Below are positions 11,398 to 22,700 of a stretch of 64,000 bases of DNA, one piece after another (position 1 is the stretch's first letter; every line of letters begins with the position of its first letter). Made by a program: the position numbers and the translations under genes. Source of the DNA: Topomyia yanbarensis (lineage: Eukaryota > Arthropoda > Insecta > Diptera > Culicidae). The notes beneath the pieces were generated by a model. It had not been told where the DNA came from and made no database searches. It saw only the letters and a program-made list of their open reading frames with translations. Location of the stretch: assembly GCF_030247195.1 (NCBI RefSeq), contig NC_080671.1, positions 469,522,766 through 469,586,765 on the forward strand. The letters run 5' to 3'.

Positions 11398-12628
11398 TAT
11401 GTATACACGTTTGTTGAACTCTCTTTCATATCATCGGGTTTGTCGTTCGTTGGCGTGTATACGTTGATAGTTGAATAACTTGCTTTTTCTCTTCAATAAG
11501 TAACTCAACTCTTCATCAGTTTCTACTGAAGACTGCAATATATTTTTCACATACCATCGTCGGATGTGATCATTATTACCTTACGACGTTTGCAATCAGT
11601 TATTATACTGAATATAAAAAAATATTCTTTGTTGGATAGTAGGATTACAAATTTAGGCACTCCAAAAAAACGATTGGCTACATTGCAAATGTTCTTTAGA
11701 GACAAATGATGTCTGCCTCATGCATAAGTTTTGATCATATACTATTTTTGTATCTTTATTCACTATTGAATATAGAGTTTTACTAGAACCAGAAATACCG
11801 GCAAATGCATTTGTTCATTTTTTGCCACATTGTTTCCATAAAATTGATATAATCCCTTTTCAATTAGCTCACTAGATAAACTGTTTGACAGCGATGAATG
11901 TGTGTCAACAAATAAGCGAAACTATGGGTAGATGGCCATGGGATATAATTTTTATGAAACGTGTTTTCACACTGTAACAAACGAATAACCATGAATGGTC
12001 AAATATGTCGGCATATTTCATTCATTAGTTGAACGCAAATCGAAAAAATACGCATCAAATTTTTTTTTTCATGACAAAATGTACTGTCGATGCATTGGTC
12101 CATGTATAAAGTTAATAATGTTTCGAAATTTATGTCTCAAAGGATTCAATATTGAATTCTGACCATATTACAACAAAATGCACACAGTGCGCGCTAACTT
12201 TGACAAATTCCATAGTGTTGCCGATATGAATGTAAACAAAATGTTACTTTCATAAAAGTTTCGGACAGGAAATTCCGATTCAGGGGTCTTTTTGATGGAT
12301 TCTGCTGACTTGAAGAGCTTTCTTTGGGTGTCACAAAGGGATCAAGGTGAGTTGCGTACTATCTATTTGGTAGAGGCTTAGATAAACTGCCCAAAAATTG
12401 CAGCGTCGTGTAACACCATGGCATTGCAATCTGTACTAGGCCTTTAGTTTTCTGGACAGGATATATTTGCTAATAATGAATTAATTAATTTTGTATTCAT
12501 TCTAAAATATTTTCTCTGCTCCATTTTAGGTATTGAAATGATTTGAATGCCGTCAGCGCTGTATGTACGGTGAAAAAAATCGTTATATGCAGTAAGTATA
12601 TATTCACAGTTTATTATGAAGTGGTCCG

Positions 12629-13410
12629 TTAAGGAGATGTTTCACCAATTGATGATTCGCGCGGAGGACAAACAGAAGCAGCGGTTTATCATCAGGGAAA
12701 ATCCGGATGATCCACCAAACGTGTACGTCATGGATGTAGCGACATTCGGATCGGCGAGTTCTCCCTGCTCAGCTCAGTTTGTCAAGAATCGGAATGCAGA
12801 AGAGTTTGCTGTGCAATATCCAGACGCTTCTGCTGCTCTCATTCATCGACATTATGTCGATGACTACTTCGACAGTGTCGACACGGTGGAAGAGGCAGTT
12901 AAGCTGGCGCAGGAGGTTTGACTGATCCACCTAAAGGCGGGATTCGAGATTCGGATCTGGGTATCTAACACACCAGAAGTGCTACGATGTCTGGGAGAAG
13001 AAATACCTGTCGCACCGGCTTATTTCGGACGGGACAAGCAAACGTCAAAGGAGAGAGTGCTCGGAGTGATCTGGGATCCGAATAGAGACCAGTTTTCATT
13101 CTCAACGAGGCATCGAGAAGAGTTGCAGCCGTACTTGTTCGAGGGAAAATGACCGACGAAAAGGCTCGTCGCAAGCTGCGTAATGGGATTCTTCGATCCT
13201 CTAGGACTCCTATCGCCGTTCACCATCCACGGGAAAATAATTATACAGCACCCAACTGTGATTGGCGTAAGTGACGACGCTCCTTCCTGGGAACTTTGGA
13301 AGCGGTGGACAAGTTTGTTACCAGAGGTTGAGGCTATCCGGATTCCAAATCTGCTGAAGTGAACTCGTTGGAACTACACATATTTACTGATGCCAGCGAG
13401 CACGCATACG
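12629..13410 (+). pseudogene. BEL/Pao reverse transcriptase, second part
   Basis: After the TTAA element RT resumes at KEMFHQLMIRAEDKQ and passes VMDVATFGSASSPCSAQF to the catalytic HYVDDYFDS motif (about 12850-12875). A stop follows AQEV at 12919, and the remaining RT thumb/connection reads on with further stops and frame changes (ERVLGVIWDPNRDQF, FFDPLGLLSPFTIHGK). The region ends in FTDASEHAYGCVA (about 13385-13420), the first RNase H aspartate block. Confidence 0.8.
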
Positions 13411-14320
13411 GCTGCGTAGCATGATGATGTCTCGGGCTAAAGTGGCACCTAGTCGCCAGTCAAGTCCCCGCCTGGAACTGATGGGTGCTGTTCTGGGAGC
13501 ACGGCTGAGTCAAACAATCTTGAGTATGCATTCGTACCAAATTACCCGCACTGTTTTCTGGACGGACTCTAGGACCGTATGCAGCTGGTTCAATTCGGAT
13601 CAGCACCGATACAAGCAGTTCGTAGCATTTCGGATCGGCGCGATGCAAGAGTTAACGAAGGTGACAGACTGGCGATGGATACCAACCGAACTCAACATCG
13701 CAGACGTTCTGACGAAATGGGGTTTGGGTCCTCCGTTACATAGCGAAGGAGAGTGGTTCAATGGACCATCGGTCCTGTACCGTCCACAAGAAGATTGGCC
13801 AACGCCAGTATCGGCGATCGGAGAGACTGACGAGGAAGCTAGAGAAGTGGATCTGTTCCACGGAGTGATCGACGTGGAACCGATTTCTCGCTGGACCAAA
13901 CTATTGCGAGTGACAGCCAACATGGTGCGTTTCATCGCCAGCTGCCGATGAAAGAGAAGATGAGATTCAATAGTCACTATACGAGCTACGGAGAAGCAGA
14001 AGCAGCTGATCCGAGCGACGGGCGCGAATTACGTGTCAGTGATAGCACCACTTGGACCGGATGAGCTCCAGCGGGCTGAAAGAATCCTGTGGCAGCAGAC
14101 TCAGTGGGACAGCTTCCCGGATGAAATGAGTGCACTAACCAGCAACTTGAAACGTCAGCCGAGCGACCCCATGGAGATAGTCAAAAAAAGTAGTTCGATC
14201 TACAAGAGTTCACCGGTACTGGACAACGACGGTGTCCTGCGCATGGACGGCCGACTTGCAAATTCCGAGGAAATCCCATTCGACAAAAAGTATCCCATAA
14301 TCCTGTCGAGGTCACATGAG
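13385..14320 (+). pseudogene. BEL/Pao RNase H and linker to integrase
   Basis: The RNase H continues from FTDASEHAYG through PRLELMGAVLGARL, a catalytic VFWTDSRTVCSWF block, and WRWIPTELNIADVLTKW, all typical of BEL/Pao. Frames change near 13420 and 13950. The later part (DELQRAERILWQQTQWDSFPDE, VLRMDGRLANSEE, YPIILSRSHE) is the standard lead into the integrase zinc-binding region. A solo LTR interrupts directly after SHE. Confidence 0.8.
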
Positions 14321-15160
14321 TGTGGTAGGTAATCCTAGAAAAGAAAATGATTACTAAAGACTTGCTTTATATTATACTTACCTTAGATTATTCAGCAGCA
14401 ATAAAAATAAAAAAAAACAAGCTAAACGAAGCGATTACATCGCGACTCAAAAATTAATTAAAAAAAAAATGATGACAGTTTGGATATTGAGAACCCTTTA
14501 TCAGAGTCCATAAATACAAGCCGCGCCAAGGAACCTAATCACAATCGACTACTCGTTTACCTCTACGTATCGTAAGCGGTCCTTACACGATTAATACATT
14601 TGACAATACTATTGAAAAAAATATTGATGATGTAATGAAAATTTAAGATTGGCGATATGCATTCAAATAAGTTTGACGTGCTGCTAGAAATTGCGTCAGT
14701 AAATCGAGTGTACTTATCGTGCAAGATCCCTTATACAGATAATATTACAAATCAATATACTGCATGTGTATGTTTGCACATTGCGTATGCAGCGTTATGC
14801 GAATCTCGAATTGACTCTGTTTTTAATGGGTGTAGTCAACTGTTTGGTCGCTGCGCCCCGACTAGCCATGTGTGAGACCATCTTCGTAAACGGTACTTTT
14901 GTGTTAGGCAGGTTGCAATGGAAGTGAGTGTCAAAATGAGAGTGTATGGCCGGATTGAGAATGGGAGAGTGCTTGGTGAGAGGGAAAGAATGAGAATAAC
15001 GGGATGAACGGAAAAACGATTCATCAGAAAAAGTAGGCTATGGAATATAATTTCTTTCTTTCGGAAAATAATTTGTCGGCGTACGGACGTGATTTGTAAA
15101 ACCGGTCATAAATTTTGAAAAATAAAATGGCTGACCAGCCGAAAAAGAAAAATCACGACA
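14321..15160. mobile_element. 840-bp solo LTR inserted in the BEL integrase region
   Basis: The insert begins TGTGGTAGG and ends CACGACA (TGT...ACA, as in LTRs). It is bounded by a 5-bp duplication ATGAG at 14316-14320 and 15161-15165. Removing it and one ATGAG rejoins SRSHE to VTQKLIQ in frame, the expected BEL sequence. No coding domain lies inside. The structure fits a solo LTR left by recombination between the LTRs of a retrotransposon; its family is unknown. The small ORFs inside are not credible genes. Confidence 0.75.
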
Positions 15161-16263
15161 ATGAGGTTACGCAGAAACTGATCCAGCACAATAACGAAGA
15201 ATTCGGACACGCTAATTCGGAGACAGTTTTCAACGAGATGAGACAGCGGTTCCAGATTGCGAAAATGCGTACGGCAATACAGCAGGTCGTGAGTAAATGC
15301 ATCTGGTGCAAAGTCCACAAGTGCCGTCCACGATCACCAAGAATGGCTCCCCTTCCAGTTGAACGGGTCACTTCTAATCTTCGGCCTTTCACCTCCGTGG
15401 GGATAGATTACCTGGGTCCAATGGAAATCACGGTTGGACGGCGTAAGGAGAAGAGTTGGGTTGCTGTTTTCACCTGTTTGGCTATACGCGCAGTGCATCT
15501 AGAAGTCGTTCACAGTCTCACTACGGAATCGTGTCGGATGGCCTTCGCTCGTTTCCGTAGCAAGTTCGGCAAACCAAAGCAAAGATTCTGACAATGCCAC
15601 TTGCTTTCGGGGAGCAAACAACGAAATGATCAGGATGAAGCGTATAAACGAAGAGTGCGCAGCAATCGTGAGCGGTTCTACTACCTCCTGGCATTTTATT
15701 CCGCCGGGAACGCCACATATGGGAGGAGTCTGGGAGCGGATGGTGCGGTCAGTGAAAGAAGCGATTTGCGCACTCGACGACGGAAGAAAGTTGACGGATG
15801 AGATCCTGATGACAACACTTGCGGAAGCGACCGACATGATCAACAAGCGTCCGTTGACATACTTGCCGCAATACACGGACCAATTTGAAGCACTTACACC
15901 GAACCATTTTCTGAGAGGTACAGTGTCTGGTGCAGATCCGGAGGCGACAGATCCCGCTACAGCTCAGCGGAATATGTACAAGCGATCTCAGCATCTTGCC
16001 GATCAAATGTGGGAGAGGTGGAGCAAGGAGTACCTTCCGACGCTCAACCAACGGTCAAAATGGTTCGACGAACAAAAGCCGCTTGAAGAGGGCGATCTGG
16101 TATTCGTAGTCGACGGGAAGAACCGAAAATCTTGGAAACGAGGTATCGTTGAGACAGTGATCAAGGGGTCGGACGGACGGGTTCGAAGGGTGAACGTAAG
16201 AACTGCCGATGGTAAGATACAGCAACGAGGTGTAATTAGTCTAGCGGCACTGGATATCAGGTA
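15161..16263 (+). pseudogene. BEL/Pao integrase
   Basis: The H2C2 zinc-binding region lies in EEFGHANSETVFNEMRQRF and CIWCKVHKC. The DDE core starts at VGIDYLGPMEITVG (first Asp) and continues through AIRAVHLEVVHSLTTESC. The expected second-Asp block is damaged: the frame breaks near 15590, around FRGANNEM. The final block PHMGGVWERMVRSVKEA holds the glutamate. The C-terminal part (NKRPLTYLP, LTPNHFLRG, WERWSKEYLPTLNQR, LEEGDLVFVVD, VRRVNVRTADGK) is complete and ends at the stop after LDIR. One shift inactivates it. Confidence 0.85.
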
Positions 16264-16282
16264 AATCCGAAAATACCGGATG

Positions 16283-16650
16283 TTACGGGCTGGGGTGTTG
16301 CGACGCCGTTTGGACATCCCTATCTACTTTGCATAGCTGCAACATGACAGCTCACACCGAGCGATAGCCGGCAACAGGAGTAGATAAGCGGGGGTATGAT
16401 AGCTTCGTTGTGTGGAAGAAAAGTAAGGCAAACAAAAAGTAAACAAGCAGTGAATTTCGATAGTGCGTTAGTGAGGTAGAAATTAGGCAGTTTTGTCGGA
16501 AATTGATTTCTTTCGGAGTGACCATTGGACTTAGAATTGGCAAGGTAAGCAGGAATCAATAAAATTAGCGTCGGTCGGTTAATCATTGCCTTAAATCCGA
16601 TAGGTATTTGATTGTTGGTTCAGTATAGCGACCAAATCACCGGTTGCAAA
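16283..16650 (+). repeat. probable 3' LTR of the old BEL/Pao element (end uncertain)
   Basis: Twenty bases after the integrase stop the sequence turns into TGTTACGGGCTGGGGTGTTG, a plausible TG-starting LTR, preceded by a weak purine-rich tract. There is no second LTR in the window to define the right end, so the end given is a guess. The following sequence has no ORF of note. Confidence 0.4.
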
Positions 16651-17500
16651 TAGGGGAGATTGTGCATAGCTCTGCACTTAATGAAATAGAAGTTAATAGA
16701 CGAAAGGAAACCACTTCTTGTAAGTAGATGATAAATTAGGTAATAAGAATTTGTGAATGAAAATTTGAGTGCTGAGTCCCACACATTTTGGGAGATACAA
16801 TGTTTAGAATGGAATAGGCGAGATTCACAAGGTTAACGACATCGATGGAGGCTGGTAGTACTCATAGAGCAGAAAAAACGCATCTAAATGGGCGTTGTCT
16901 CAATACCTCGTTTGGGGTTCTTGTGATTAAAAAATGTATCCACCATATTGGAGTGGCTCAAGAAATATGTCCTAGCTCAGCAAGACCTATCTTGTGTAGT
17001 TAAAAACTATGGTTTGTATACTTTTTGGCTCACATGCCGGCCTTATTTTAATTTAAAATCATGTCGACTTTGCAAATATATTCAAATATCCGTTTTCAGG
17101 AGTTTTGAAGTTTATTAGCGACCAAAACTTTTTTTCATTCAAGTTTGGAATAAAATGTTTAAAAAACGTATTTTTGAAAGTTGGAGCAATGCACAGTAAC
17201 ACCACTATTGTCAGTTAATTTTATGCTTAAGTTGTACAAATGGCTGTGCTCAACTACGTTAGTAATACTATTGTCTTATTTAATACAGTCATCATAACTA
17301 GAAAGCGATATTGCTGGATTTGTAATGAAAATTATTAAAAAAAATCCTTAAAATATCCATGCAAAAATTCTTTAACAATTTTTTACATATTCCTAATTTT
17401 ACCACTTTATTCAGTAGGCTTCCAGGTATGTAAAAAAATATAACGAAACTAAAAATCGAGACAAAATATTTTGGTTATTGGCCAGAAATTTGTTCTAGTT
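16651..17500. other. unassigned AT-rich DNA
   Basis: No coding region or bounded repeat is recognised. The stretch may include the rest of the LTR above and old flanking sequence. Confidence 0.35.
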
Positions 17501-17518
17501 ACTCCTCTGTGGTACATT

Positions 17519-17564
17519 TCGATAGTACGTACGCTAAACGAATCGAAGGTGTACGTACTATCGA
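17519..17564. repeat. short perfect inverted repeat
   Basis: TCGATAGTACGTAC (17519-17532) faces its exact inverse at 17551-17564 with an 18-bp loop. It could be the end of a MITE or a chance hairpin; no larger boundary is seen. Confidence 0.6.
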
Positions 17565-17718
17565 GGTATGACTGTATCCATGTTATTCGTTCAGTTGAAT
17601 ATCGTACAATATATTCATTTTACTAATTATCTAGGAAATTGTTTTCAAATGCCGGTAAAGCATATGAAATTACAATTAGGTTTTACACCAACCGACATAA
17701 CCCCACAAAATGAACTCC

Positions 17719-17845
17719 GTTTGACAATTCTCGGTGGTTTGTTTACATGGGAGTTACGTGAGTTCGAATGTAACAGATGAGCACCCGTTGCATTCGAACT
17801 CACGCAATTGACGAAGTAAAAATAAACAACCGAGAATTGTCAAAC
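17719..17845. repeat. fold-back element, arms about 57 bp
   Basis: The left arm from GTTTGACAATTCTCGGTGG to GTGAGTTCGAATGTAAC is inverted, imperfectly, at 17788-17845 (GTTGCATTCGAACTCACG to GAGAATTGTCAAAC). The loop is about 12 bp. It is a small MITE-like palindrome without a clear target duplication. Confidence 0.7.
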
Positions 17846-17852
17846 ATGAACT

Positions 17853-18590
17853 CCATTCATCATGAGTTCATTCGTGTCGTCATCTTGTAGAACTCAATGA
17901 TCAACGCTTACATTGTGCCAGGGCTTACTTTGATGTGCTTGATTCGTTGCTGCACGGTCGCTTTGTGTAATAATCGGAGACGAATGAAAATCTGCATGGA
18001 TAAATGGTCGGTTTGTTCGTTTAACGTTTTCAACTGCGTTAATGAATATTGAAAATGAATGCGGCTGAATATGAACAATTTTCATTCAATGAATTTGAAT
18101 ATTTTTAACTCTGCTGGCAAGACTAAAATATGCCAGTCGCGCACGGAGTGTCGTGGGTCTTACCCTTGCTGTGTTAGGCGAATCTCTGACACAGTGGACG
18201 TTTGTATCTTCGTAAATCGTGGGATTCAAGTGGTGGTCATTGTGAATATTCCGGAACTAGGGAATCACCCAACGCATTGCGCTAAATAGGTCTTACCTCG
18301 TTGACTGCTCGATACGAAAGACGATTGTCGGTGCTGTATGAATGTGTATGTAGCTGCCGTTACGGTAACGTGTCAAGGTTGTGTATACAAGGTTATACAA
18401 GGTAGGATATATTTGAGAGCCGCGTCATACGTTACTGGCAGTGTTGTCGGTGCATTATCGTTGTACCACACAGTCATGTCCCTAATACCCATTTCGGGGT
18501 TTCCTATAGGCGATTATAAGTCAACGTGTTTGGTATCTTCTAGTTGCTGTACAAGTGCTGATAATGAAATATGTAGTGCTGTAATCGAGT
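17853..18590. other. unassigned DNA upstream of the LINE
   Basis: A 91-residue ORF at 18338-18613 has no recognisable family and overlaps the start of the LINE endonuclease reading. The segment may be a decayed 5' region or ORF1 of that LINE; no zinc knuckle is seen. Confidence 0.3.
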
Positions 18591-18607
18591 ATGGTTGGAG
18601 TAGCACA

Positions 18608-19440
18608 AATTAACCTTCAGCAACTATGAATCTATCCCGCCTTGTGCAGGAAGGAAAAGCTTCCATAGCTTTGCTTTAAGAACCGTATTTTAATAAAGCA
18701 AACTTCTATGTTGGAAAGCTACTTAACCGCGTCTTCATAACTTTCAACAAAAATGGCATGACAAATTCACGTGAAATGCGCATGTATACTTGCGAATAGT
18801 GCTATTGACGCATGCTTTTAATCGGACCTCACAATTCGCGATATTTATTCTGTCAAGGTAATTATGACTGTTGACAACATAAACAAGAAATACGTCTATT
18901 GTTCGGCCTATTTGCCGCATAATATACCATCACCTTCTGATGATTTCAAAAGGGTTGTATCATACTGTGGCAGAAAAGGGTATCAACTCATAATCGGCAG
19001 TGATGCAAATGCCCACCACATAATTTGTAGCAGCTCAGATATCAATTTAAGAGGCACCGAATTAATGGAATACTTAAGTAGTACAAATCTACACATACTT
19101 AATGTAGAAAATCGGCCAACATTTGCACGAGCTGACAGAGAAGAGGTGTTAGTAACGTTCTGCTCTGACGGTATTACGCATGAGTTGGCAAACTGGTTCG
19201 CGTACCAAACGAGCTCGAACCGTCGTTATCTAATCATAAGTACATTGTCTTCGATCATTTAAACGTCTCACGAGATATCGTCACATATCGTAATTTCAAA
19301 CCTACACATTGGGACCTCTACGAAAAGGGTTTGGCGACTAGGTCTCATTGGTATCTTCCGACGATTGCATCACCAAGTGACTTGGATGATGTTGTGGATA
19401 AAAAGAATGCACTCATAATAGCTGCATATCAAGATACCTG
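18608..19440 (+). pseudogene. LINE endonuclease domain
   Basis: In changing frames the segment reads NLSRLVQEGKA, FITFNKNGMTNSREMRM, then in one 132-residue open frame (18864-19262) VYCSAYLPHNIPSP, LIIGSDANAHH and STNLHILNVENRPTFARADREEVL-VTFCSDGI. SDANAHH with the following NRPTF block is the core of the endonuclease of R1/LOA-like LINEs. The reading then shifts near 19200 into SDHK-like sequence and the linker to RT (FKPTHWDLYEKGL). Confidence 0.75.
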
Positions 19441-19445
19441 TCCTT

Positions 19446-20820
19446 TTGACACACACACTTTCCAGGCAGTACGGATCCATCACTGACGACTCTGACTTCT
19501 TTTCAAGTAGTTTTGATGCTTGGATATTTGCTCGTAGAATTGTGATAATTGAATCGATCGAATGGGCCATTGAAAGTTTGGCTCCGTGTAAGTCTCCGGA
19601 AAAAGATGGAATCATTCCAGTTCTACTACAAAGAGGATATGAACACTTCAAGTATATTTTGAAAAATGTTCCTACTATAACTGTAAAATTCATGGCCGCG
19701 TTACTTAGGAGGAGACAAAGACTTTCAAACTGATCAGTCTGACCTCCTTCCTTCACAAATCAGTGGAACGTTTAATCGATCACTACATTCGGCATGTTAT
19801 CTTGGGTGAGCTCCAGATATGCACGCAATGCAACATGCATATCAGTCGGGGAAGTCTACTACCACCCTGTCACACAACGTTGTTCTACAACATTGAAATA
19901 GTTTTTTTCACATAATCAATCAAGTTTAGGAGTATTTCTCGATGTTGAAGATGCTTTTGACGTGTCTTTCGAATTCATTTTGGAAGCAGTACGTGGTCAT
20001 GGAGTACCTTCATATATCACGAACACCCTAGTAACCGTAAGCATTAAGCCATTGCACTATATTGGCCATACACTTGCACTAATGTTGCATCGAAACTCCA
20101 TTACAGCATTAACAGTGCAATAAAGCTCTATATTAGCATCAATAATGCATAAATTCATAGCCTAAATATAGCATTATCGCTTGCTCTGTATACGTATATA
20201 AAGCATGTATGCTTTACATGTGCATTTAGCGCCATCATAAAGCAAATAGAAAGCCGATAAAAAGCTATTTTAATGCTGTGGGTTTATTCATTATGCAACT
20301 GGCGGAAAACGACAGTCAGCTGAAGCTTTCTAATAGCATTAATAGTGCCAATATTAGTCTTAAAAATTTGTCATTTGAACTCTGGTGCTATATAATAGCA
20401 TTAGTACTGCAAACCGAGCTGTCAATCTATCCCACTACATTTCGCCATTTATGGCATAATACCAGCATTATATCAGTATTTAAGGATTCACGGCTCTTTA
20501 AGACTGCTTCATATGTGGATCTAAAACAGATATTAGGCTACGTTATAATGCTTATTGGTTACTTGGACAGAATTCATGCAATGCTTAGCAACCGACATCT
20601 GTGCTCATCGTTAAAACAAGTTGAGATAAGGAAACTGAGTATCTGTGGATGTCTTCAAGGTGGTGTGCTGTCACCACTTCTATGGAACCTTATCGCCGAT
20701 GGCTTGTTGAGGAAACTTAATGGGCTTGGGTTTCCGACATATGGTTTCGCCGATGATTATCATATAATGATAACAGGTGCATTAACACACTTTTTGATTT
20801 GATGCAATAAGCCTTATGTA
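19446..20820 (+). pseudogene. LINE reverse transcriptase, split by a MITE
   Basis: Recognisable blocks are AIESLAPCKSPEKDGIIPVLLQ, then KSVERLIDHYIRH, then LDVEDAFDVSFEFILEAVRGHGVPSYI near 19930-20010. After the inserted MITE come MLSNRHLCSSLKQ, CGCLQGGVLSPLLWNLIADGLL and the catalytic GFADDYHIMITG (about 20745-20775). Frameshifts separate the blocks and a stop lies soon after the last one. Confidence 0.75.
20030..20563. mobile_element. MITE inserted in the LINE RT
   Basis: The insert starts AGTAACCGTAAGCATTA and ends in the approximate inverse (TAATGCTTATTGGTTACT). It interrupts RT between VPSYITNTL and the NRHLCSSLK block. Inside it is AT-rich with repeated words such as AGCATTAATA/ATAATGCAT. 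No target duplication is clear. The ORF that runs through its right part (20278 onward) is a chance join of MITE and RT sequence. Confidence 0.6.
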
Positions 20821-21199
20821 TTGTTGAGCAACGGTGCCTTCATGTTTGACTATCAGTTAATCCAAATAAAGCATCAATGGTGCTTTTCACATTAAACAAA
20901 CTTCAGATGATGGTCTTGATGGCGATAACTTGATTCACGACAACATCTCTGGCATTCTCCTACATAAACTTATGCGTTTCTAAAACAAGAAGCATTTTAC
21001 ACAGTTTTCCTTTTAAAACTTTCAATGTGAGAATTCCTCTTCACAAGGAATGATTGCCTGGCTGAATGGAGCAACAACTTGAAGAATATATAGTTTGTTA
21101 TACTTGCGGATCTTCGTTGGAAGGTCGAGCCGGTGCTGGTGTGTATTGTCGTGAATTGAGATTAGTACTGATTTCTGATTCCTGATAGTTGAACATATA

Positions 21200-21940
21200 T
21201 CACAGTATAAAACTTTGACCCCTTATAAAATATTTTTTATGCGAAGCCCTAGTGTTTTTGGGACTTACTGAAACGATGGCTCTAAATTCTTTTTTTCAGT
21301 TTATTTTTTTTTAGTTTATGTCTTTATTTGTTTTTTTTACATTTTAGTTGTTTTATGTATCAGGTGTATTAGTTTAAATACGCTGCTTTTTTTGTAAAAA
21401 ACTGCTTTTTTTACATTGAACGCCAAAAAATAATTTATTAAGTATTTGCCCTCGTTAGCTATACATTTTTTCCGATTTGTGTTTTCGATTCACTTATACA
21501 CAATGTACGTGTGCTTCACCTTTCGAGAAAACCACTCGTTAACGCATTTTTAGACGTGAGATACCAGTTGAGTGTCTCTAAGTAGTTTTGGACCATTTTT
21601 GACTTGTGCGATGGGGGCTTTTCAACTCTTTGTTCACAACCTGACCGTTTTCACACAAAGCACGGCGCAATTTAATTAGTAGTTGGTGGTAGCGGTGACC
21701 ATTGATAGTTTCAGTTTTTTTTAAATATGTTTTATTTTCTTTTTAATTTTTTTTAAATTTTCTTTTTGCTCTCTTTTTATTTTACGACAACGCCCTGTCA
21801 CTATAGGCCTCCACAAAGATTCGATGTGATTAGGCAGCCGATTTCTTCAACTTTAAGCAAACAGGTAGAACTTTCCGCATATGCTCTTCTTGTGGCACAA
21901 ATTAGACATGATTACGTAAGGGAAAATGTAAGTTGTTTTT
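21200..21940. other. unassigned T-rich DNA
   Basis: T-rich runs dominate (21290-21420, 21710-21780). A 147-residue ORF at 21766-22209 shows no domain and spans a repeat hairpin, so I do not call it a gene. Confidence 0.35.
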
Positions 21941-21944
21941 TATG

Positions 21945-21989
21945 TAGGGTGATGAGCCCATTTTCGCCATGTTTCTATTATCACCCTAC
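21945..21989. repeat. short inverted repeat (GTAGGGTGAT ... ATCACCCTAC)
   Basis: A 10-bp perfect inverted pair flanks a sequence reading gagcccattttcgccatg. The next several hundred bases include a related end (CACCCTGCTTAGTATGGTGA near 22229). It may be a MITE terminus. Confidence 0.45.
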
Positions 21990-22384
21990 CCATTTGAATC
22001 CGTTGGTTAGAGCAGTGTCTGCCATCTTTGTTCAGCGCATTGAGTCAAATGGTAGCGCAACAATAGGGGCACTCGATTCGAGTTTTCGTTGCGGTCAAAC
22101 ACGAGAATTTAACTGTTTTCAGCGCATTTGTGTTATTATATTGGTTTTTAACAACGAAGCAAAGCTGTTGATAACAGTTTTTACGCATTTCATTGATTGT
22201 AGGCTGTGAAAATAATGAATTAGTGGGGCACCCTGCTTAGTATGGTGAAAATAGGAACTTTTCCCTAATCACTGATGACGTGCAATGATTGTTGTCGAAA
22301 TCACACAAAAAAAGTATTACGTTTCTATGCTAGCTAAATATACTTTCTAACGCCATCTATGAGCAAACAGCGGATTTAAGCTTA

Positions 22385-22700
22385 TACATCTGGTAATTGA
22401 TTCATTTTTGTTTAATTCATTTTGTACATGTTACTAATTTCATTCATTTTATTCATAGGATTAATTTTGTTCAGTTTATTTGCGTGATGCACATTATTCA
22501 TTTAATGTAATTCAGTATTCATTTCATGCATTTTTTAAATTTCAAACTATTCAGTTATTTGGTTTATTTAATGCATCCAATTTATAGATTTCTTTTATTT
22601 TATTGATTAAATCTGTTTCAGTCATTTTATCATTTTATTTATTTTAATCTTCTTAATTCTTTTATCCATTTTAATAATTTTAGTCATTTTATTCATATTA
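22385..22700. repeat. AT-rich low-complexity tract (TTCATTTTATTCATT-like)
   Basis: Loosely repeated 4-6 bp words (TTCA, TTTA, ATTT) fill the tract. Similar tracts lie at about 25005-25330 and, on the opposite strand, at about 39055-39340. Confidence 0.7.

Larger units (their letters stand above)
9110..12628. mobile_element. 3.5-kb TTAA-flanked element (piggyBac-like) inserted in BEL RT
   Basis: The insert is bounded by TTAA at 9106-9109 and 12629-12632. Its ends are inverted: GGGACCACTTCA on the left, TGAAGTGGTCC(G) on the right. Removing it and one TTAA rejoins RT as GG-(A/D)-(F/I)-K-EMFHQ in frame, so the boundaries are firm. TTAA duplication points to the piggyBac superfamily, but the terminal repeats differ from the 735-1558 element. 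I find no piggyBac catalytic core. Two minus-strand ORFs inside (10661-10858; 11008-11397) match nothing I know. Confidence 0.75.
6366..16650 (+). mobile_element. old, fragmented BEL/Pao LTR retrotransposon with nested insertions
   Basis: In order along the plus strand come Gag (6366-7231), a hAT-like MITE, the rest of Gag with zinc knuckles, protease and early RT (7478-9109), a 3.5-kb TTAA element, the rest of RT and RNase H (12629-13951), the connection and zinc-binding region (to 14320), an 840-bp solo LTR, integrase (15161-16263) and a probable 3' LTR. Removing the three insertions restores a collinear pol order, which confirms one original element. Stops and frameshifts show it is long dead. 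No 5' LTR is seen; the left edge joins a truncated mariner-type transposon. Confidence 0.85.
18595..21190 (+). mobile_element. decayed LINE of the R1/LOA type (endonuclease, RT, RNase H)
   Basis: The reading starts with QINLQ near 18608, continues as an apurinic-type endonuclease, then RT, then an RNase H start (CGSSLEGRAGAGVYCRE, about 21110-21165). Endonuclease-RT-RNase H order is known for R1/LOA/I-type LINEs. Many stops and shifts show it is dead. A roughly 534-bp MITE splits the RT. The 5' end, 3' end and poly(A)-like tail are not recognised. Confidence 0.75.

Noticed and set aside
16600..16650. Possible primer-binding site (TTGGTTCAGTATAGCGACC)
   Set aside because: It follows a candidate LTR of uncertain end, and the internal region lies on the other side, so the geometry is wrong.
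20278..20802. 174-codon ORF taken as a single gene
   Set aside because: Left half is MITE sequence, right half is LINE RT; a chance join.
21766..22209. 147-codon ORF
   Set aside because: Crosses a MITE-like hairpin, no domain, T-rich start.
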